Assembly (NCBI GenBank): GCA_023439305.1
Contig: JAEXOO010000051.1
Coordinates: 1 to 64,000, forward strand
Reading direction: 5' to 3'
DNA length: 64,000 bases
Origin: Pseudomonadota bacterium
GTDB taxonomy: Bacteria; Pseudomonadota; Gammaproteobacteria; Burkholderiales; Burkholderiaceae_B
A program made the position numbers and the translations under genes. The notes under the pieces were generated by a model that was given only the letters and a program-made list of their open reading frames with translations, searched no databases and was not told the DNA's origin. Shown in pieces: positions 35,995 to 45,062 of the stretch. Within the stretch, counting starts at the first letter, position 1; the number at the start of each line of letters is the position of its first letter.

Positions 35995-37437
35995 ATGGAG
36001 TGTCGCAATTGGATTGACGGGCAGTTCCTGGGTGCGGAAAGCGGCGCATTGCTGCCGGTGACCGATCCTTCCACCGGCGAAGTCTTTGCCCGGCTGGCCC
36101 AGTCCTCAGAGGTGGACATAGACTGGGCGGTCAAGGCGGCGCAGCGCGCCAGCCAGGCGCATTGGCGGACCTTGGGCGCGGCGGCCCGCAGCCAGTTGTT
36201 GCTGCGCTGTGCCCGTACTTTGTCCGATGCCCGTGAAGAACTGGCTCGCTTGGAATCGCGCGATACCGGCAAGCCGCTGCGCCAGGCCCAGGCCGATGCG
36301 GCCGCCATTGCGCGCTACTTCGAGTTTTACGCCGGCGCTGTCGACAAGCTGCATGGCCAGACCATTCCATTGGGGTCAGAACTGACGGCGTTTACCTTGC
36401 GCGAACCGCTGGGTGTCACCGCGCACATCATCCCCTGGAACTACCCCTTGCAGATCTTCGGGCGCAGTGTGGCGGCGTCGCTGGCGGCGGGTAATACCTG
36501 CGTGGTCAAGCCCGCGGAAGATGCCAGTCTGTCCTTGTTGCGGGTGGCCGAGCTGCTGCATGAGGCGGGTTTGCCGACGGGCGTGCTGAATGTCTGCACG
36601 GGTCTGGGCGCCGAAGCAGGTCAAGCCTTGGCCTCGCATCCGGGCATCAACCACATTTCATTTACAGGTTCGCCCCAGACCGGTCGATCGGTGGCCCTGT
36701 TGGCGGCGCAGAATTTCGTGCCGGTCACTCTGGAGTTGGGCGGAAAATCGCCGCAGCTGGTGTTTTCCGATGCTGACCTGGACGCGGCGCTGCCGGTCGT
36801 GGTCAATGCCATTGTGCAAAATGCCGGGCAAACCTGCTCGGCAGGCAGCCGCGTGTTGATCCAGCGCGCGGTATACAGCGATTTTCTCGACCGTCTGGCG
36901 CAGGCGTTCAAAGGCCTGCTGACGGGCGCTGCGTCCGACAATCTGGATTGCGGTCCATTGATCAGCGCCCGGCAGCACGAGCGGGTGCGCTCGTATCTGG
37001 ACGGGCTGGAAGATGAGGGCATCGTGGTGGTCGCCCAGGGCAAGTTGGATTCCCAGGCGCCCAAGGGCGGTTTTTATCAAGTGCCGGTCTTGCTGGATCA
37101 TGTGCCGGCTTCGCATCGGCTGGCCCAGGAAGAGATCTTCGGGCCGGTGCTGGTGGCCCAGCCCTTCGGGACGGAGGACGAGGCGGTCGCCCTGGCTAAT
37201 GGCACGCCCTACAGTTTGGTGGCTGGAGTCTGGACACGGGACGGTGCGCGCCAGATCCGGCTGGCGCGGCGCCTGCGCGCCGGACAGGTGTACATCAATA
37301 ATTATGGTGCGGGTGGTGGCGTGGAACTGCCTTTCGGCGGCTCTGGTCAGTCTGGCATCGGACGTGAAAAAGGCTTTGAAGCTCTCTATGCGCTCACCAG
37401 CCTGAAGACCGTAGCGGTGCGGCACGATGGCGCCTGA
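35995..37437 (+). CDS. Aldehyde dehydrogenase (NAD(P)-dependent)
   Basis: The 480-residue product is a classic aldehyde dehydrogenase. It has ITPWNYP-type IIPWNYPLQIFGRS near residue 145, FTGSPQTGRSV near residue 222, the general-base glutamate in LELGGKSPQLV near residue 246, and the nucleophile cysteine in NAGQTCSAGSRV near residue 280. It is nearest in style to betaine-aldehyde/gamma-aminobutyraldehyde types, but the substrate is open. The ATG at 35995 with GGAGG upstream is preferred over an in-frame ATG at 35959. A short-chain dehydrogenase follows. Confidence 0.93.
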   Translation: MECRNWIDGQFLGAESGALLPVTDPSTGEVFARLAQSSEVDIDWAVKAAQRASQAHWRTLGAAARSQLLLRCARTLSDAREELARLESRDTGKPLRQAQADAAAIARYFEFYAGAVDKLHGQTIPLGSELTAFTLREPLGVTAHIIPWNYPLQIFGRSVAASLAAGNTCVVKPAEDASLSLLRVAELLHEAGLPTGVLNVCTGLGAEAGQALASHPGINHISFTGSPQTGRSVALLAAQNFVPVTLELGGKSPQLVFSDADLDAALPVVVNAIVQNAGQTCSAGSRVLIQRAVYSDFLDRLAQAFKGLLTGAASDNLDCGPLISARQHERVRSYLDGLEDEGIVVVAQGKLDSQAPKGGFYQVPVLLDHVPASHRLAQEEIFGPVLVAQPFGTEDEAVALANGTPYSLVAGVWTRDGARQIRLARRLRAGQVYINNYGAGGGVELPFGGSGQSGIGREKGFEALYALTSLKTVAVRHDGA

Positions 37438-37542
37438 GAGCGCTGCGGCCGCCTGCCTGGCTGGGTCAAGGCGATCCGGCGGAGGGGGACAAGACAGGGG
37501 CGGCCCGCAGGCCGCCCTATTCATGACAGCAAGGAGACAATT

Positions 37543-38301
37543 ATGCGTTTGCAAGACAAGGTGGCCATCGTGACCGGCGGCGCATCGGGGTTTGGTTTCG
37601 GCATTGCCCAGCGCTTTGCGCGTGAAGGTGCCCGTGTGCTGATTGCGGACCTGAATGCCGAGAAAGGGCAGGCCGCTGCCGCCCATATTCAGGCGCAGGG
37701 CGGCCAGGCGCTGTTTGCAGCCTGCGACGTGTCCCATGGCGATGAGGTCGAAGGGCTGCTGGATGTCGCGCTGCGTGAATGCGGCGGACTGCATATTGTG
37801 GTCAACAATGCCGGCACTACGCATCGCAACAAGCCTTTGCTGGAGGTCAGCGAGAGTGAGTTCGACCATGTGTATGCCGTCAACGTCAAGAGCATCTACT
37901 GGACGGCGCGTCATTTTGTGCCGTATTTCCGGGCGCAGGGTGGCGGCGCCTTCGTCAACATTGCCTCCACGGCGGCGCTCAGGCCGCGCCCCGGCCTGGT
38001 CTGGTACAACGGCACCAAAGGGGCGGTCGTCACGATCAGCAAAGGCATGGCCGCCGAACTTGGCCCGGACCGAATTCGGGTCAATTGCGTCAATCCGGTC
38101 ATCGGCGATACCGGCTTGCTGGAAGACTTCATGGGCATGCCCGATACGCCCGAGAATCGGGAGCGCTTCCTGGCGGGCATTCCCCTGGGACGATTCTCCA
38201 CGCCCAGGGATGTGGCGTCAGCGGCGCTGTACCTGGCATCCGATGAAGCCGACTTCATTACCGGCGCCTGCATCGAGGTCGATGGGGGGCGCTGCATCTG
38301 A
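37543..38301 (+). CDS. Short-chain dehydrogenase/reductase
   Basis: The 252-residue product is a classical SDR: cofactor motif VTGGASGFGFGIA near residue 10, NNAGTT near residue 88, catalytic serine in NIASTAAL and YNGTK (YxxxK) near residue 153, and the C-terminal ITGACIEVDGG. It probably oxidises an alcohol with NAD(P). With the upstream aldehyde dehydrogenase it would make an alcohol-to-acid pathway. AAGGAG precedes the ATG. Confidence 0.93.
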   Translation: MRLQDKVAIVTGGASGFGFGIAQRFAREGARVLIADLNAEKGQAAAAHIQAQGGQALFAACDVSHGDEVEGLLDVALRECGGLHIVVNNAGTTHRNKPLLEVSESEFDHVYAVNVKSIYWTARHFVPYFRAQGGGAFVNIASTAALRPRPGLVWYNGTKGAVVTISKGMAAELGPDRIRVNCVNPVIGDTGLLEDFMGMPDTPENRERFLAGIPLGRFSTPRDVASAALYLASDEADFITGACIEVDGGRCI

Positions 38302-38332
38302 CGCTGCCGTCTGCCGCTACAATCGTGTTGTT

Positions 38333-38365
38333 GGCAGGCCTCGTTGCAGGCCTGCCGTCTATTTT
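38333..38365 (+). terminator. Terminator-like hairpin after the SDR gene
   Basis: A 9-bp stem (38333-38341 with 38348-38356) has a 6-base loop and is followed by a short T-rich stretch. It separates the dehydrogenase pair from the mogA-like gene. Confidence 0.65.
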
Positions 38366-38380
38366 GTTGCAAGGAAAAAC

Positions 38381-39010
38381 ATGTCTTTACACCTGCAGTC
38401 CCGGCGCGGGCATCCCGACCAGTTGATCATCGGCCTGGTGTCGGTGTCCGATCGAGCCTCCAGCGGTCAATACCAGGACGAGGGCATTCCATCTTTGCGG
38501 CGCTGGCTGGATTCGGCCTTGACCGTGGCGCCGCTGTATGAAGAGCGCCTGATTCCTGACGAGCGTCCTTTGATCACTGGCACCTTGATCGACCTGGTCG
38601 AGGCGGGCTGCGATCTGATCCTGACCACGGGCGGGACTGGTCCGGCGCGCCGCGACGTCACGCCGGAGGCCACCTTGGACGCGGGTACGCGCGAAATGCC
38701 CGGTTTCGGTGAACAGATGCGCCAAATCAGTTTAAAATTCGTACCAACAGCGATTTTGTCGCGACAAGTCGCGGTCATTCGTGAAATCCAGGACCATGCC
38801 GCCCTGATCATCAATCTGCCAGGGCAGCCCAAGGCCATCCAGGAAACCCTGGAAGGCCTGCGTGATCCGGAATCCGGACGGGTGCAGGTTCCCGGCATTT
38901 TCGCGGCCGTGCCTTATTGCATCGATCTCATCGGCGGACCTTACGCGGAAACCCGCGACGAGGTAGTCCAGGCCTTCCGTCCCAAGACGGCGCGCCGGCC
39001 CAGCCGTTGA
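38381..39010 (+). CDS. mogA: Molybdopterin adenylyltransferase
   Basis: MogA adenylates molybdopterin before molybdate insertion in molybdenum cofactor synthesis. The 209-residue product has the family motifs IIGLVSVSDRASSGQYQDEG near residue 16, LILTTGGTGPARRDVTPEA near residue 84 and INLPGQPKAIQETLEG near residue 148. AAGGAA precedes the ATG at 38381. No other molybdenum cofactor gene lies nearby. It sits between the SDR and fba. Confidence 0.93.
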   Translation: MSLHLQSRRGHPDQLIIGLVSVSDRASSGQYQDEGIPSLRRWLDSALTVAPLYEERLIPDERPLITGTLIDLVEAGCDLILTTGGTGPARRDVTPEATLDAGTREMPGFGEQMRQISLKFVPTAILSRQVAVIREIQDHAALIINLPGQPKAIQETLEGLRDPESGRVQVPGIFAAVPYCIDLIGGPYAETRDEVVQAFRPKTARRPSR

Positions 39011-39092
39011 ATACGCCAAGCACACAATTGGCTTCGCCTTTAAAATGCGAGGCCACGTTTTCAATTATTTTTCGTCTTCAGGAGGTCTTCTC

Positions 39093-40157
39093 ATGGCCCT
39101 AGTTTCCATGCGCCAGCTGCTGGATCACGCAGCCGAGCACGGTTATGGTATTCCAGCGTTCAACGTCAACAACCTGGAGCAGGTCCAGGCCATCATGGAA
39201 GCCGCCTCGGAGACGGACAGCCCCGTCATCATGCAGGCCTCGGCCGGCGCCCGCAAATATGCCGGCGAAGCCTTTCTGCGCCACCTGATCGAAGCCGCCG
39301 TCGAATCCTACCCGCACATCCCAGTGGTCATGCACCAGGATCACGGCCAGTCGCCCGAGATCTGCAAGGGCGCCATCGATCTGGGTTTTTCCAGCGTCAT
39401 GATGGACGGCTCGCTGTTGCCTGACGGCAAGACCATTGCCGACTTCGAATACAACGTCGAAGTCACGCGTAAAGTGGTGGACATGGCTCACAAGCTGGGC
39501 GTGACCGTCGAAGGCGAACTGGGCTGTCTGGGTTCGTTGGAAACCATGCAGGGCGACAAGGAAGACGGCCATGGCGCCGATGGCACCCTGACCCTGGACC
39601 AGTTGCTGACCGATCCCGAGCAGTCTGCAGAATTCGTTACGCGTACTCAGCTGGACGCCCTGGCCATTGCCATCGGCACCAGCCATGGCGCCTACAAGTT
39701 CACCCGCAAGCCTACCGGCGACATCCTGTCCATCGAACGCGTCAAGGAAATCCACCGTCGCCTGCCCAACACCCACCTGGTCATGCACGGCAGCTCCAGC
39801 GTGCCTCAGGAACTGTTGGCTGAAATTCGCCAGTTCGGCGGCAACATGAAGGAAACCTACGGCGTGCCCGTCGAGGAAATCCAGGAAGCCATCAAGTACG
39901 GCGTGCGCAAGATCAACATCGACACCGATATCCGCCTGGCCATGACGGCCGCGATCCGTCGCTTCCTGTTCGAGAACCCCGAGAAATTCGACCCGCGCGA
40001 ATACCTCAAGCCCGCCCGCGAAGCCGCCAAGAAAGTGTGTATTGCCCGTTACCAGCAATTCGGCACGGCCGGCAATGCGTCCAAGATCAAAGCCACTCCG
40101 CTGGATGAAATCGCCCGCCAGTATGCGGCCGGCCAGCTGGCCCAGATCGTTCAGTAA
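39093..40157 (+). CDS. fba: Fructose-bisphosphate aldolase, class II
   Basis: This zinc-dependent aldolase splits or forms fructose 1,6-bisphosphate. The 354-residue product has IPAFNVNNLEQVQAIMEAA near residue 19, the zinc histidines in VVMHQDHGQSPE near residue 83, LGCLGSLETMQGDKEDGHG near residue 145, and VMHGSSSVPQE near residue 230, the pattern of the Calvin-type (CbbA) subgroup. AGGAGGT precedes the ATG at 39093. It leads the fba-purC-purE-purK run. Confidence 0.97.
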   Translation: MALVSMRQLLDHAAEHGYGIPAFNVNNLEQVQAIMEAASETDSPVIMQASAGARKYAGEAFLRHLIEAAVESYPHIPVVMHQDHGQSPEICKGAIDLGFSSVMMDGSLLPDGKTIADFEYNVEVTRKVVDMAHKLGVTVEGELGCLGSLETMQGDKEDGHGADGTLTLDQLLTDPEQSAEFVTRTQLDALAIAIGTSHGAYKFTRKPTGDILSIERVKEIHRRLPNTHLVMHGSSSVPQELLAEIRQFGGNMKETYGVPVEEIQEAIKYGVRKINIDTDIRLAMTAAIRRFLFENPEKFDPREYLKPAREAAKKVCIARYQQFGTAGNASKIKATPLDEIARQYAAGQLAQIVQ

Positions 40158-40168
40158 TCGTCAGGCAG

Positions 40169-40271
40169 GGTCCGGGCATGCGTGTCTTTCCCGTTCACTC
40201 CGGACCTGTCTTTTCCCCTGGCGCCGCAGGCGCCGGGACTGTCGTCCCGCCCGCTTATCCAGCCAGCGGGA
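40169..40271 (+). promoter_or_regulatory. Leader with three hairpins between fba and purC
   Basis: The 138-bp gap holds three potential hairpins: GGTCCGG (40169-40175) with CCGGACC (40200-40206), followed by TGTCTTTT; GGCGCC (40220-40225) with GGCGCC (40229-40234); and TCCCGC (40245-40250) with GCGGGA (40266-40271), followed by TGTTTT. The first and third could act as weak terminators or attenuators before purC. Confidence 0.5.
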
Positions 40272-40295
40272 TGTTTTCGTTTCAAGGATGAAATC

Positions 40296-41177
40296 GTGCA
40301 AGAGCCCTTACATCAATCCAGCCTGAAATCGCTGCCGCTGATCGCGCGCGGCAAGGTTCGGGACATGTACGCTGTGGGTGATGATAAGTTGTTGATCGTG
40401 GCAAGCGACCGCATTTCGGCGTTCGACGTGATTCTGGATGATCCCATTCCCGGCAAAGGCGCCGTGCTGACCCAGATGACCGAATTCTGGCTGAACAAGC
40501 TCGCGCACATCATCCCCAACCATTCCACCGGTGTCGATCCTGCCGATGTGGTCGCTCCCAACGAGCGCGACCAGGTCGCGGGCCGCGCCGTGGTGGTCAA
40601 GCGGCTGAAACCCGTGCTGGTCGAGGCCGTCGCCCGCGGCTACCTGATCGGTTCCGGCTGGAAAGACTACCAGGCCACCGGTTCGGTATGCGGCATTGCC
40701 TTGCCGGCCGGCCTGAAGCAGGCCGCCAAGCTGCCCCAGGTGTTGTTCACTCCGGCTGCCAAGGCCGAGTTCGGGGCGCACGATGAAAACGTGGACTTTG
40801 ACTACGTGGTCAAGGAAGTGGGCCGCGAACTGGCTGAACAGATCCGCGACGTCACGCTGCGCCTGTACACCGAAGCCGCCGATTATGCCGCCACCCGTGG
40901 CATCATCATCGCCGACACTAAGTTCGAGTTCGGTCTGGATGATCAAGGTCAGTTGCACCTGATGGATGAAGTGCTGACGCCCGATTCCTCGCGCTTCTGG
41001 CCAGCTGACAGCTATGCTGAAGGCATCAGCCCGCCGTCTTACGACAAACAGTTCGTGCGCGACTGGCTGGAGACCCAGGTCTGGGACAAGACGCCGCCCG
41101 CTCCCCGCCTGCCCGAGGAGGTCGCGAGTCGCACCGCCGCCAAGTATCGTGAAGCGCTGGACCGACTGACGGCCTGA
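40296..41177 (+). CDS. purC: Phosphoribosylaminoimidazole-succinocarboxamide synthase
   Basis: PurC joins CAIR and aspartate with ATP to give SAICAR in purine synthesis. The 293-residue product has ARGKVRDMYAVGDDKLLIVASDRISAFD near residue 18 and IADTKFEFG with LMDEVLTPDSSRFW near residue 205-230. The start is a GTG at 40296, with AAGGA eight bases upstream; the in-frame ATG at 40182 would add 38 residues that look like translated leader. purE and purK follow, giving three purine genes together. Confidence 0.94.
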   Translation: MQEPLHQSSLKSLPLIARGKVRDMYAVGDDKLLIVASDRISAFDVILDDPIPGKGAVLTQMTEFWLNKLAHIIPNHSTGVDPADVVAPNERDQVAGRAVVVKRLKPVLVEAVARGYLIGSGWKDYQATGSVCGIALPAGLKQAAKLPQVLFTPAAKAEFGAHDENVDFDYVVKEVGRELAEQIRDVTLRLYTEAADYAATRGIIIADTKFEFGLDDQGQLHLMDEVLTPDSSRFWPADSYAEGISPPSYDKQFVRDWLETQVWDKTPPAPRLPEEVASRTAAKYREALDRLTA

Positions 41178-41234
41178 GCCTGACTATCGGGGAGGGCCGG
41201 CCGGCGCAAGGCGGCCGCTTCCCCCCTACTTTGC

Positions 41235-41272
41235 AAGGCGCCGCTGTCCGGGTGGCGCCTTTGTCCTTTTTT
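41235..41272 (+). terminator. Terminator-like hairpin between purC and purE
   Basis: AAGGCGCC (41235-41242) pairs with GGCGCCTT (41254-41261) and is followed by TGTCCTTTTTT. It ends 16 bases before the purE start, so it may attenuate rather than fully stop transcription. Confidence 0.7.
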
Positions 41273-41287
41273 GATGGTGCATTTCTT

Positions 41288-41812
41288 ATGACCGCAAGCG
41301 CATCTTCCTCGACTGCTTCTTCCCCTGTGGTGGGCATTGTCATGGGTTCGTCCAGCGACTGGGACGTGATGAAACAGGCCGTGGCCGTGCTGGATGAGTT
41401 CGGCGTACCTTACGAGTGCCGCGTGGTCTCCGCGCACCGCATGCCGATCGATATGGTGGAATATGGCGCCCAGGCGCCTGCGCGCGGCCTCAAGGCCGTG
41501 ATCGCCGGCGCCGGCGGCGCCGCTCATCTGCCGGGCATGCTGGCTGCCCTGACCCATCTGCCTGTATTCGGCGTACCCGTGCCGTCGCGCTACCTGCGCG
41601 GTGAAGACTCGCTGCTGTCCATCGTGCAGATGCCCAAGGGCGTACCGGTCGCCACCTTTGCTATCGGCGAGCCCGGTGCGGCCAACGCCGCTCTGCATGT
41701 CATCGCCAACCTGGCAGTCAATGACACCGTGCTGACCGAAAAACTGATTGCATTCCGCGCCCGCCAGACCGAGGCGGCCCGCGCCATGGTTGTTCCTCCT
41801 GTTTCCGCCTGA
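41288..41812 (+). CDS. purE: N5-carboxyaminoimidazole ribonucleotide mutase
   Basis: PurE moves the carboxyl group of N5-CAIR to give CAIR. The 174-residue product has VGIVMGSSSDWDVMK near residue 14, the catalytic histidine in VVSAHRMP near residue 57, GAGGAAHLPGM near residue 85 and the C-terminal AALHVI. The ATG at 41288 lacks a strong ribosome site. It is 13 bp ahead of purK, its partner enzyme. Confidence 0.97.
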   Translation: MTASASSSTASSPVVGIVMGSSSDWDVMKQAVAVLDEFGVPYECRVVSAHRMPIDMVEYGAQAPARGLKAVIAGAGGAAHLPGMLAALTHLPVFGVPVPSRYLRGEDSLLSIVQMPKGVPVATFAIGEPGAANAALHVIANLAVNDTVLTEKLIAFRARQTEAARAMVVPPVSA

Positions 41813-41825
41813 TTACCGCTCGATT

Positions 41826-43010
41826 ATGACTATCCCGACGACTGATGCTGCCCTCCTGGTTCCCGGCTCCTGGCTGGGCATGATTGGAGGCGGCCAGCTT
41901 GGCCGCATGTTCTGCCATTCCGCGCAGAGCCTGGGCTACAAGGTGGCGGTGCTGGATCCGGACACCGCCAGTCCGGCCGGCGCCGTGGCGGACCTGCATC
42001 TGTGCGCTCCGTATGACGACACCGATGCGCTGGCCCGCTTGGGCGAGCTGTGTCAGGCCGTCAGTACCGAGTTTGAAAACGTGCCTGCCCAGTCGCTGCT
42101 GACGCTCGCCCGCCATACTCGTGTCACGCCGTCTGGCCATGCTGTGGGCGTGGTGCAGGATCGTATCCGCGAAAAAGCCTTCATCGTGCAAGCTGGCGTG
42201 CCGGTCGCCCCTTATGCGGCCATCGAAAGCGCGGCCGACCTGCAGGCTGCCGCGGATGACTTGTTTCCCGGCATTTTGAAGACGGCGCGCTTTGGCTACG
42301 ATGGCAAGGGGCAGGCCCGCGTGGCCGACCGCGAGCAGGCGTTGGCGGCTTTCGCGCAGTTCGGTTCCCAGGTTTGTGTCCTGGAGGCCTTGCAGCCTCT
42401 GGAGTACGAAATTTCCGTGGTGCTGGCGCGCGGTCTGGACGGAGCTGTTCAGACCTTTCCGTGTTCGCGCAACGAGCACCGCGACGGCATTCTGGCCGTC
42501 TCTACGGTCAGCGAGCAATTCCAGGGCGGCGCCTTGTCCGAGCAGGCCCGTGCGGCGGCTGCGGACATTGCCCGCACGCTGGATTATTACGGCGTGCTTT
42601 GTGTGGAGTTCTTCATTTTGAAGGACGGCCGCTTGCTGGCCAACGAAGTGGCGCCTCGTCCGCACAACAGCGGCCACTACACCATGAACGCCTGTGTCAC
42701 CAGCCAGTTCGAGCAGCAGGCGCGTGTCATGGCCGCTTTGCCGCTGGGCAGCACCGAGCCTCTGTGCCCGTCCATCATGTTGAATATCCTGGGCGACATC
42801 TGGTTCGACGAACAGGGCGCCGGCCGTGAGCCCGACTGGGCGAGCCTGCTGTCCATCGCCGGCGTGTCCCTGCATCTGTACGGCAAGGCGCAGGCGCGCC
42901 CGGGCCGCAAGATGGGTCATGTCAATGTGGTCGGGGCCAGCGACGAGCAGGTGCGCCAGCGCGCTGCTCAGGCAGCGGCCGCTTTGCGTATCGCATTCGA
43001 TCATGACTGA
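41826..43010 (+). CDS. purK: N5-carboxyaminoimidazole ribonucleotide synthase
   Basis: PurK uses ATP and bicarbonate to carboxylate AIR to N5-CAIR, the substrate of PurE. The 394-residue ATP-grasp protein has LGMIGGGQLGRM near residue 18, ILKTARFGYDGKGQ near residue 150, and LANEVAPRPHNSGHYT near residue 275. It overlaps the next gene by 8 bases (43003-43010), so translation is coupled. Confidence 0.97.
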   Translation: MTIPTTDAALLVPGSWLGMIGGGQLGRMFCHSAQSLGYKVAVLDPDTASPAGAVADLHLCAPYDDTDALARLGELCQAVSTEFENVPAQSLLTLARHTRVTPSGHAVGVVQDRIREKAFIVQAGVPVAPYAAIESAADLQAAADDLFPGILKTARFGYDGKGQARVADREQALAAFAQFGSQVCVLEALQPLEYEISVVLARGLDGAVQTFPCSRNEHRDGILAVSTVSEQFQGGALSEQARAAAADIARTLDYYGVLCVEFFILKDGRLLANEVAPRPHNSGHYTMNACVTSQFEQQARVMAALPLGSTEPLCPSIMLNILGDIWFDEQGAGREPDWASLLSIAGVSLHLYGKAQARPGRKMGHVNVVGASDEQVRQRAAQAAAALRIAFDHD

Positions 43011-44028
43011 GCGCATCCGGGAGCCCTCCGAGCAGGATATCCAGCAGGCCGCAGAGCGGCTGGCGCAAGGCGGTCTGGTGGCTTTCCCCACGGAAACCGT
43101 TTATGGGCTGGGCGCAGATGCCGAGAACCCCGAGGCCGTGCGCGGTATTTATCGCGCCAAGGGCCGTCCGTCGGATCATCCTCTGATCGTGCACGTGGCG
43201 CCGCAGGCAGACCTGCTGTATTGGGTTGCGCAAGTTCCGCCTCTGGCCCGGCAACTGATCGACGCCTTCTGGCCAGGGCCGCTGACGCTGATCCTGCCGC
43301 GCAATCCCCGTATCCCGGATACCGTCAGCGGCGGGCAGGCCACCATAGGTCTGCGCTGCCCATCGCATCCGGTGGCCCAGACCTTGCTACAGCGCATGGC
43401 GCAGCTCAAACCCAGTGGACAGGCCGGGGTGGCGGCGCCGTCGGCCAACAAGTTCGGCCAGGTATCGCCGACGGCGGCCAGTCATGTCCGCGAGGAGTTC
43501 GCAGATCTCTCGGCAGATGAACTGTTGATTCTGGAGTCCGGTCCCTCGGAAGTGGGTATTGAATCCACCATTGTGGATGTGTCCCGAACTCATCAGGGAT
43601 TGGGTGCGGTGCTGCTGCGTCCCGGCCATATCACGGCGGCCATGATCGCGGAGGTGATCGGCTACGAGCCGGCCGCCCCGGATGAGCAGGCGCCGCAGGT
43701 GTCGGGCAGCCTGAAAGCCCACTATGCGCCGCGCACACCGCTGTCCTTGTTCGATGCGGACTCTGTACAGGCCGTGCAGGCTGCCTTATCGCAAGGGGGG
43801 CGTCATGCCGTGGTGGCTTTTGCCGCCTTGCCGCCGTTTTCGGCCGACCGGCAGGACTGGTATGTATGCGCTACCGATCCGCAGGCCTACGCGCAGGATC
43901 TGTATGCCATGCTGCGTCGCCTGGATCAGGGGCAGTACGATCATATCTGGCTGCAGCGCTGCCCGGATACGCCTGCGTGGCAGGCCGTCAATGACCGTCT
44001 GGGACGCGCTGCCGCCGCGTTCGAGTAA
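43003..44028 (+). CDS. L-threonylcarbamoyladenylate synthase (TsaC/Sua5 type)
   Basis: This enzyme makes threonylcarbamoyl-AMP for the t6A37 modification of tRNA. The 341-residue product has the YrdC-type core (about 1-205) with GGLVAFPTETVYGLGADA near residue 22, RPSDHPLIVHV and GVAAPSANKFGQVSPTAA. It has an extra C-terminal domain (about 225-341) that places it in the longer Sua5 type rather than the short TsaC type. The ATG at 43003 lies within the end of purK. Confidence 0.95.
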   Translation: MTERIREPSEQDIQQAAERLAQGGLVAFPTETVYGLGADAENPEAVRGIYRAKGRPSDHPLIVHVAPQADLLYWVAQVPPLARQLIDAFWPGPLTLILPRNPRIPDTVSGGQATIGLRCPSHPVAQTLLQRMAQLKPSGQAGVAAPSANKFGQVSPTAASHVREEFADLSADELLILESGPSEVGIESTIVDVSRTHQGLGAVLLRPGHITAAMIAEVIGYEPAAPDEQAPQVSGSLKAHYAPRTPLSLFDADSVQAVQAALSQGGRHAVVAFAALPPFSADRQDWYVCATDPQAYAQDLYAMLRRLDQGQYDHIWLQRCPDTPAWQAVNDRLGRAAAAFE

Positions 44029-44037
44029 ATCCGGGAT

Positions 44038-44853
44038 TCAGGCGCGACGGGTTCTTTCCAGAAAGTCCTGAATAGCCTGGTTGACCCGTTCCGTCTGGTC
44101 TTTGTAGGGCAGATGGCCGCATTGTTCCAGTTCCAGCAGTTCAGTGTGCGGGACCAGTTCGCGTATGCGCCGTATCTGCTCCAGGGTGCCATATTCGTCA
44201 TCCACGCCTTGAATCGCCAGAATGGGGCAGGTGATGCGGCGCACGTCGTCTTCGATGTTCCAATCGCGGAAAGACGGTTCGGTCCAGGTCCGGTTCCAGC
44301 CCCAGAACGCCGACTCCACATCGTCGTGGTAGCGGGCCAGGCGCTCGCGCAGGAAACCCTGTTCGTAGGCCTCTCGCGCCACCAGAATGCCGCGCAGGGA
44401 AATGTCTTCTACAAACAGATGCGGTGCCATCACGACGATGCCTTGCAAGCGATCGCTGAAGCCGCTGGCGGCCAGCAGGGCGATGGAGCCGCCGTCGCTG
44501 TGGCCGACCAGAACAAGGGGGCGGCGCCCGTCTTCGCCCAACTGATCCAGCAACTGCGGCAGCACATCAAGAGACTGTTCATGCAGATAGTCCGGCGCCT
44601 TGGGGCCGTGCTCGCTGCGAGGCGTGCTGCGGCCGTAGCCATAGCGTGAATACATCAGGCCGCTGCAGCCGGTCTGATCGCACAATTGGGCGGGCCAGTC
44701 TTTCCACATGGAGATCGAGCCCAGGCCTTCATGCAGGAAGACCAGCAGCGGGGCATCCCGTCGTTCGGGACGTATCCATTGGTACTCCAGGCGTATGGCG
44801 TGGCCGCCTTGGGTCAGGGAAGCAAACTGCAGAGACGTGTCCAGGGTAGTCAT
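44038..44853 (-). CDS. Alpha/beta hydrolase
   Basis: The 271-residue protein has the alpha/beta hydrolase layout: oxyanion region FLHEGLGSISMW near residue 41, nucleophile elbow VLVGHSDGGSIAL near residue 112, the acid in IQGVDDEYG and the catalytic histidine in CGHLPYKDQ near residue 255. The substrate is unknown. The ATG at 44853 follows GGAATGGAA; an ATG three codons upstream (44862) is the alternative. It converges on the Sua5 gene with a 9-bp gap. Confidence 0.88.
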   Translation of the reverse strand: MTTLDTSLQFASLTQGGHAIRLEYQWIRPERRDAPLLVFLHEGLGSISMWKDWPAQLCDQTGCSGLMYSRYGYGRSTPRSEHGPKAPDYLHEQSLDVLPQLLDQLGEDGRRPLVLVGHSDGGSIALLAASGFSDRLQGIVVMAPHLFVEDISLRGILVAREAYEQGFLRERLARYHDDVESAFWGWNRTWTEPSFRDWNIEDDVRRITCPILAIQGVDDEYGTLEQIRRIRELVPHTELLELEQCGHLPYKDQTERVNQAIQDFLERTRRA

Positions 44854-45062
44854 AGATTCCATTCCGCACGGTGCGCCGCTGGGCGGCGTCGAGTCTGTTT
44901 GTTTTGACAAAGTAGTCTTTATGCCACAGATTGTCCGTGCGTGCTTGAACGCCAGGCGGGCGGCCTGTCTGGCGGTGATTTCGGCATGATTCTTGCTGCG
45001 CTGCAATTGTCTGCAGACTTGGTACACTGGCGGCCTGAACCTCTTTATTGTTGCATCACAAC

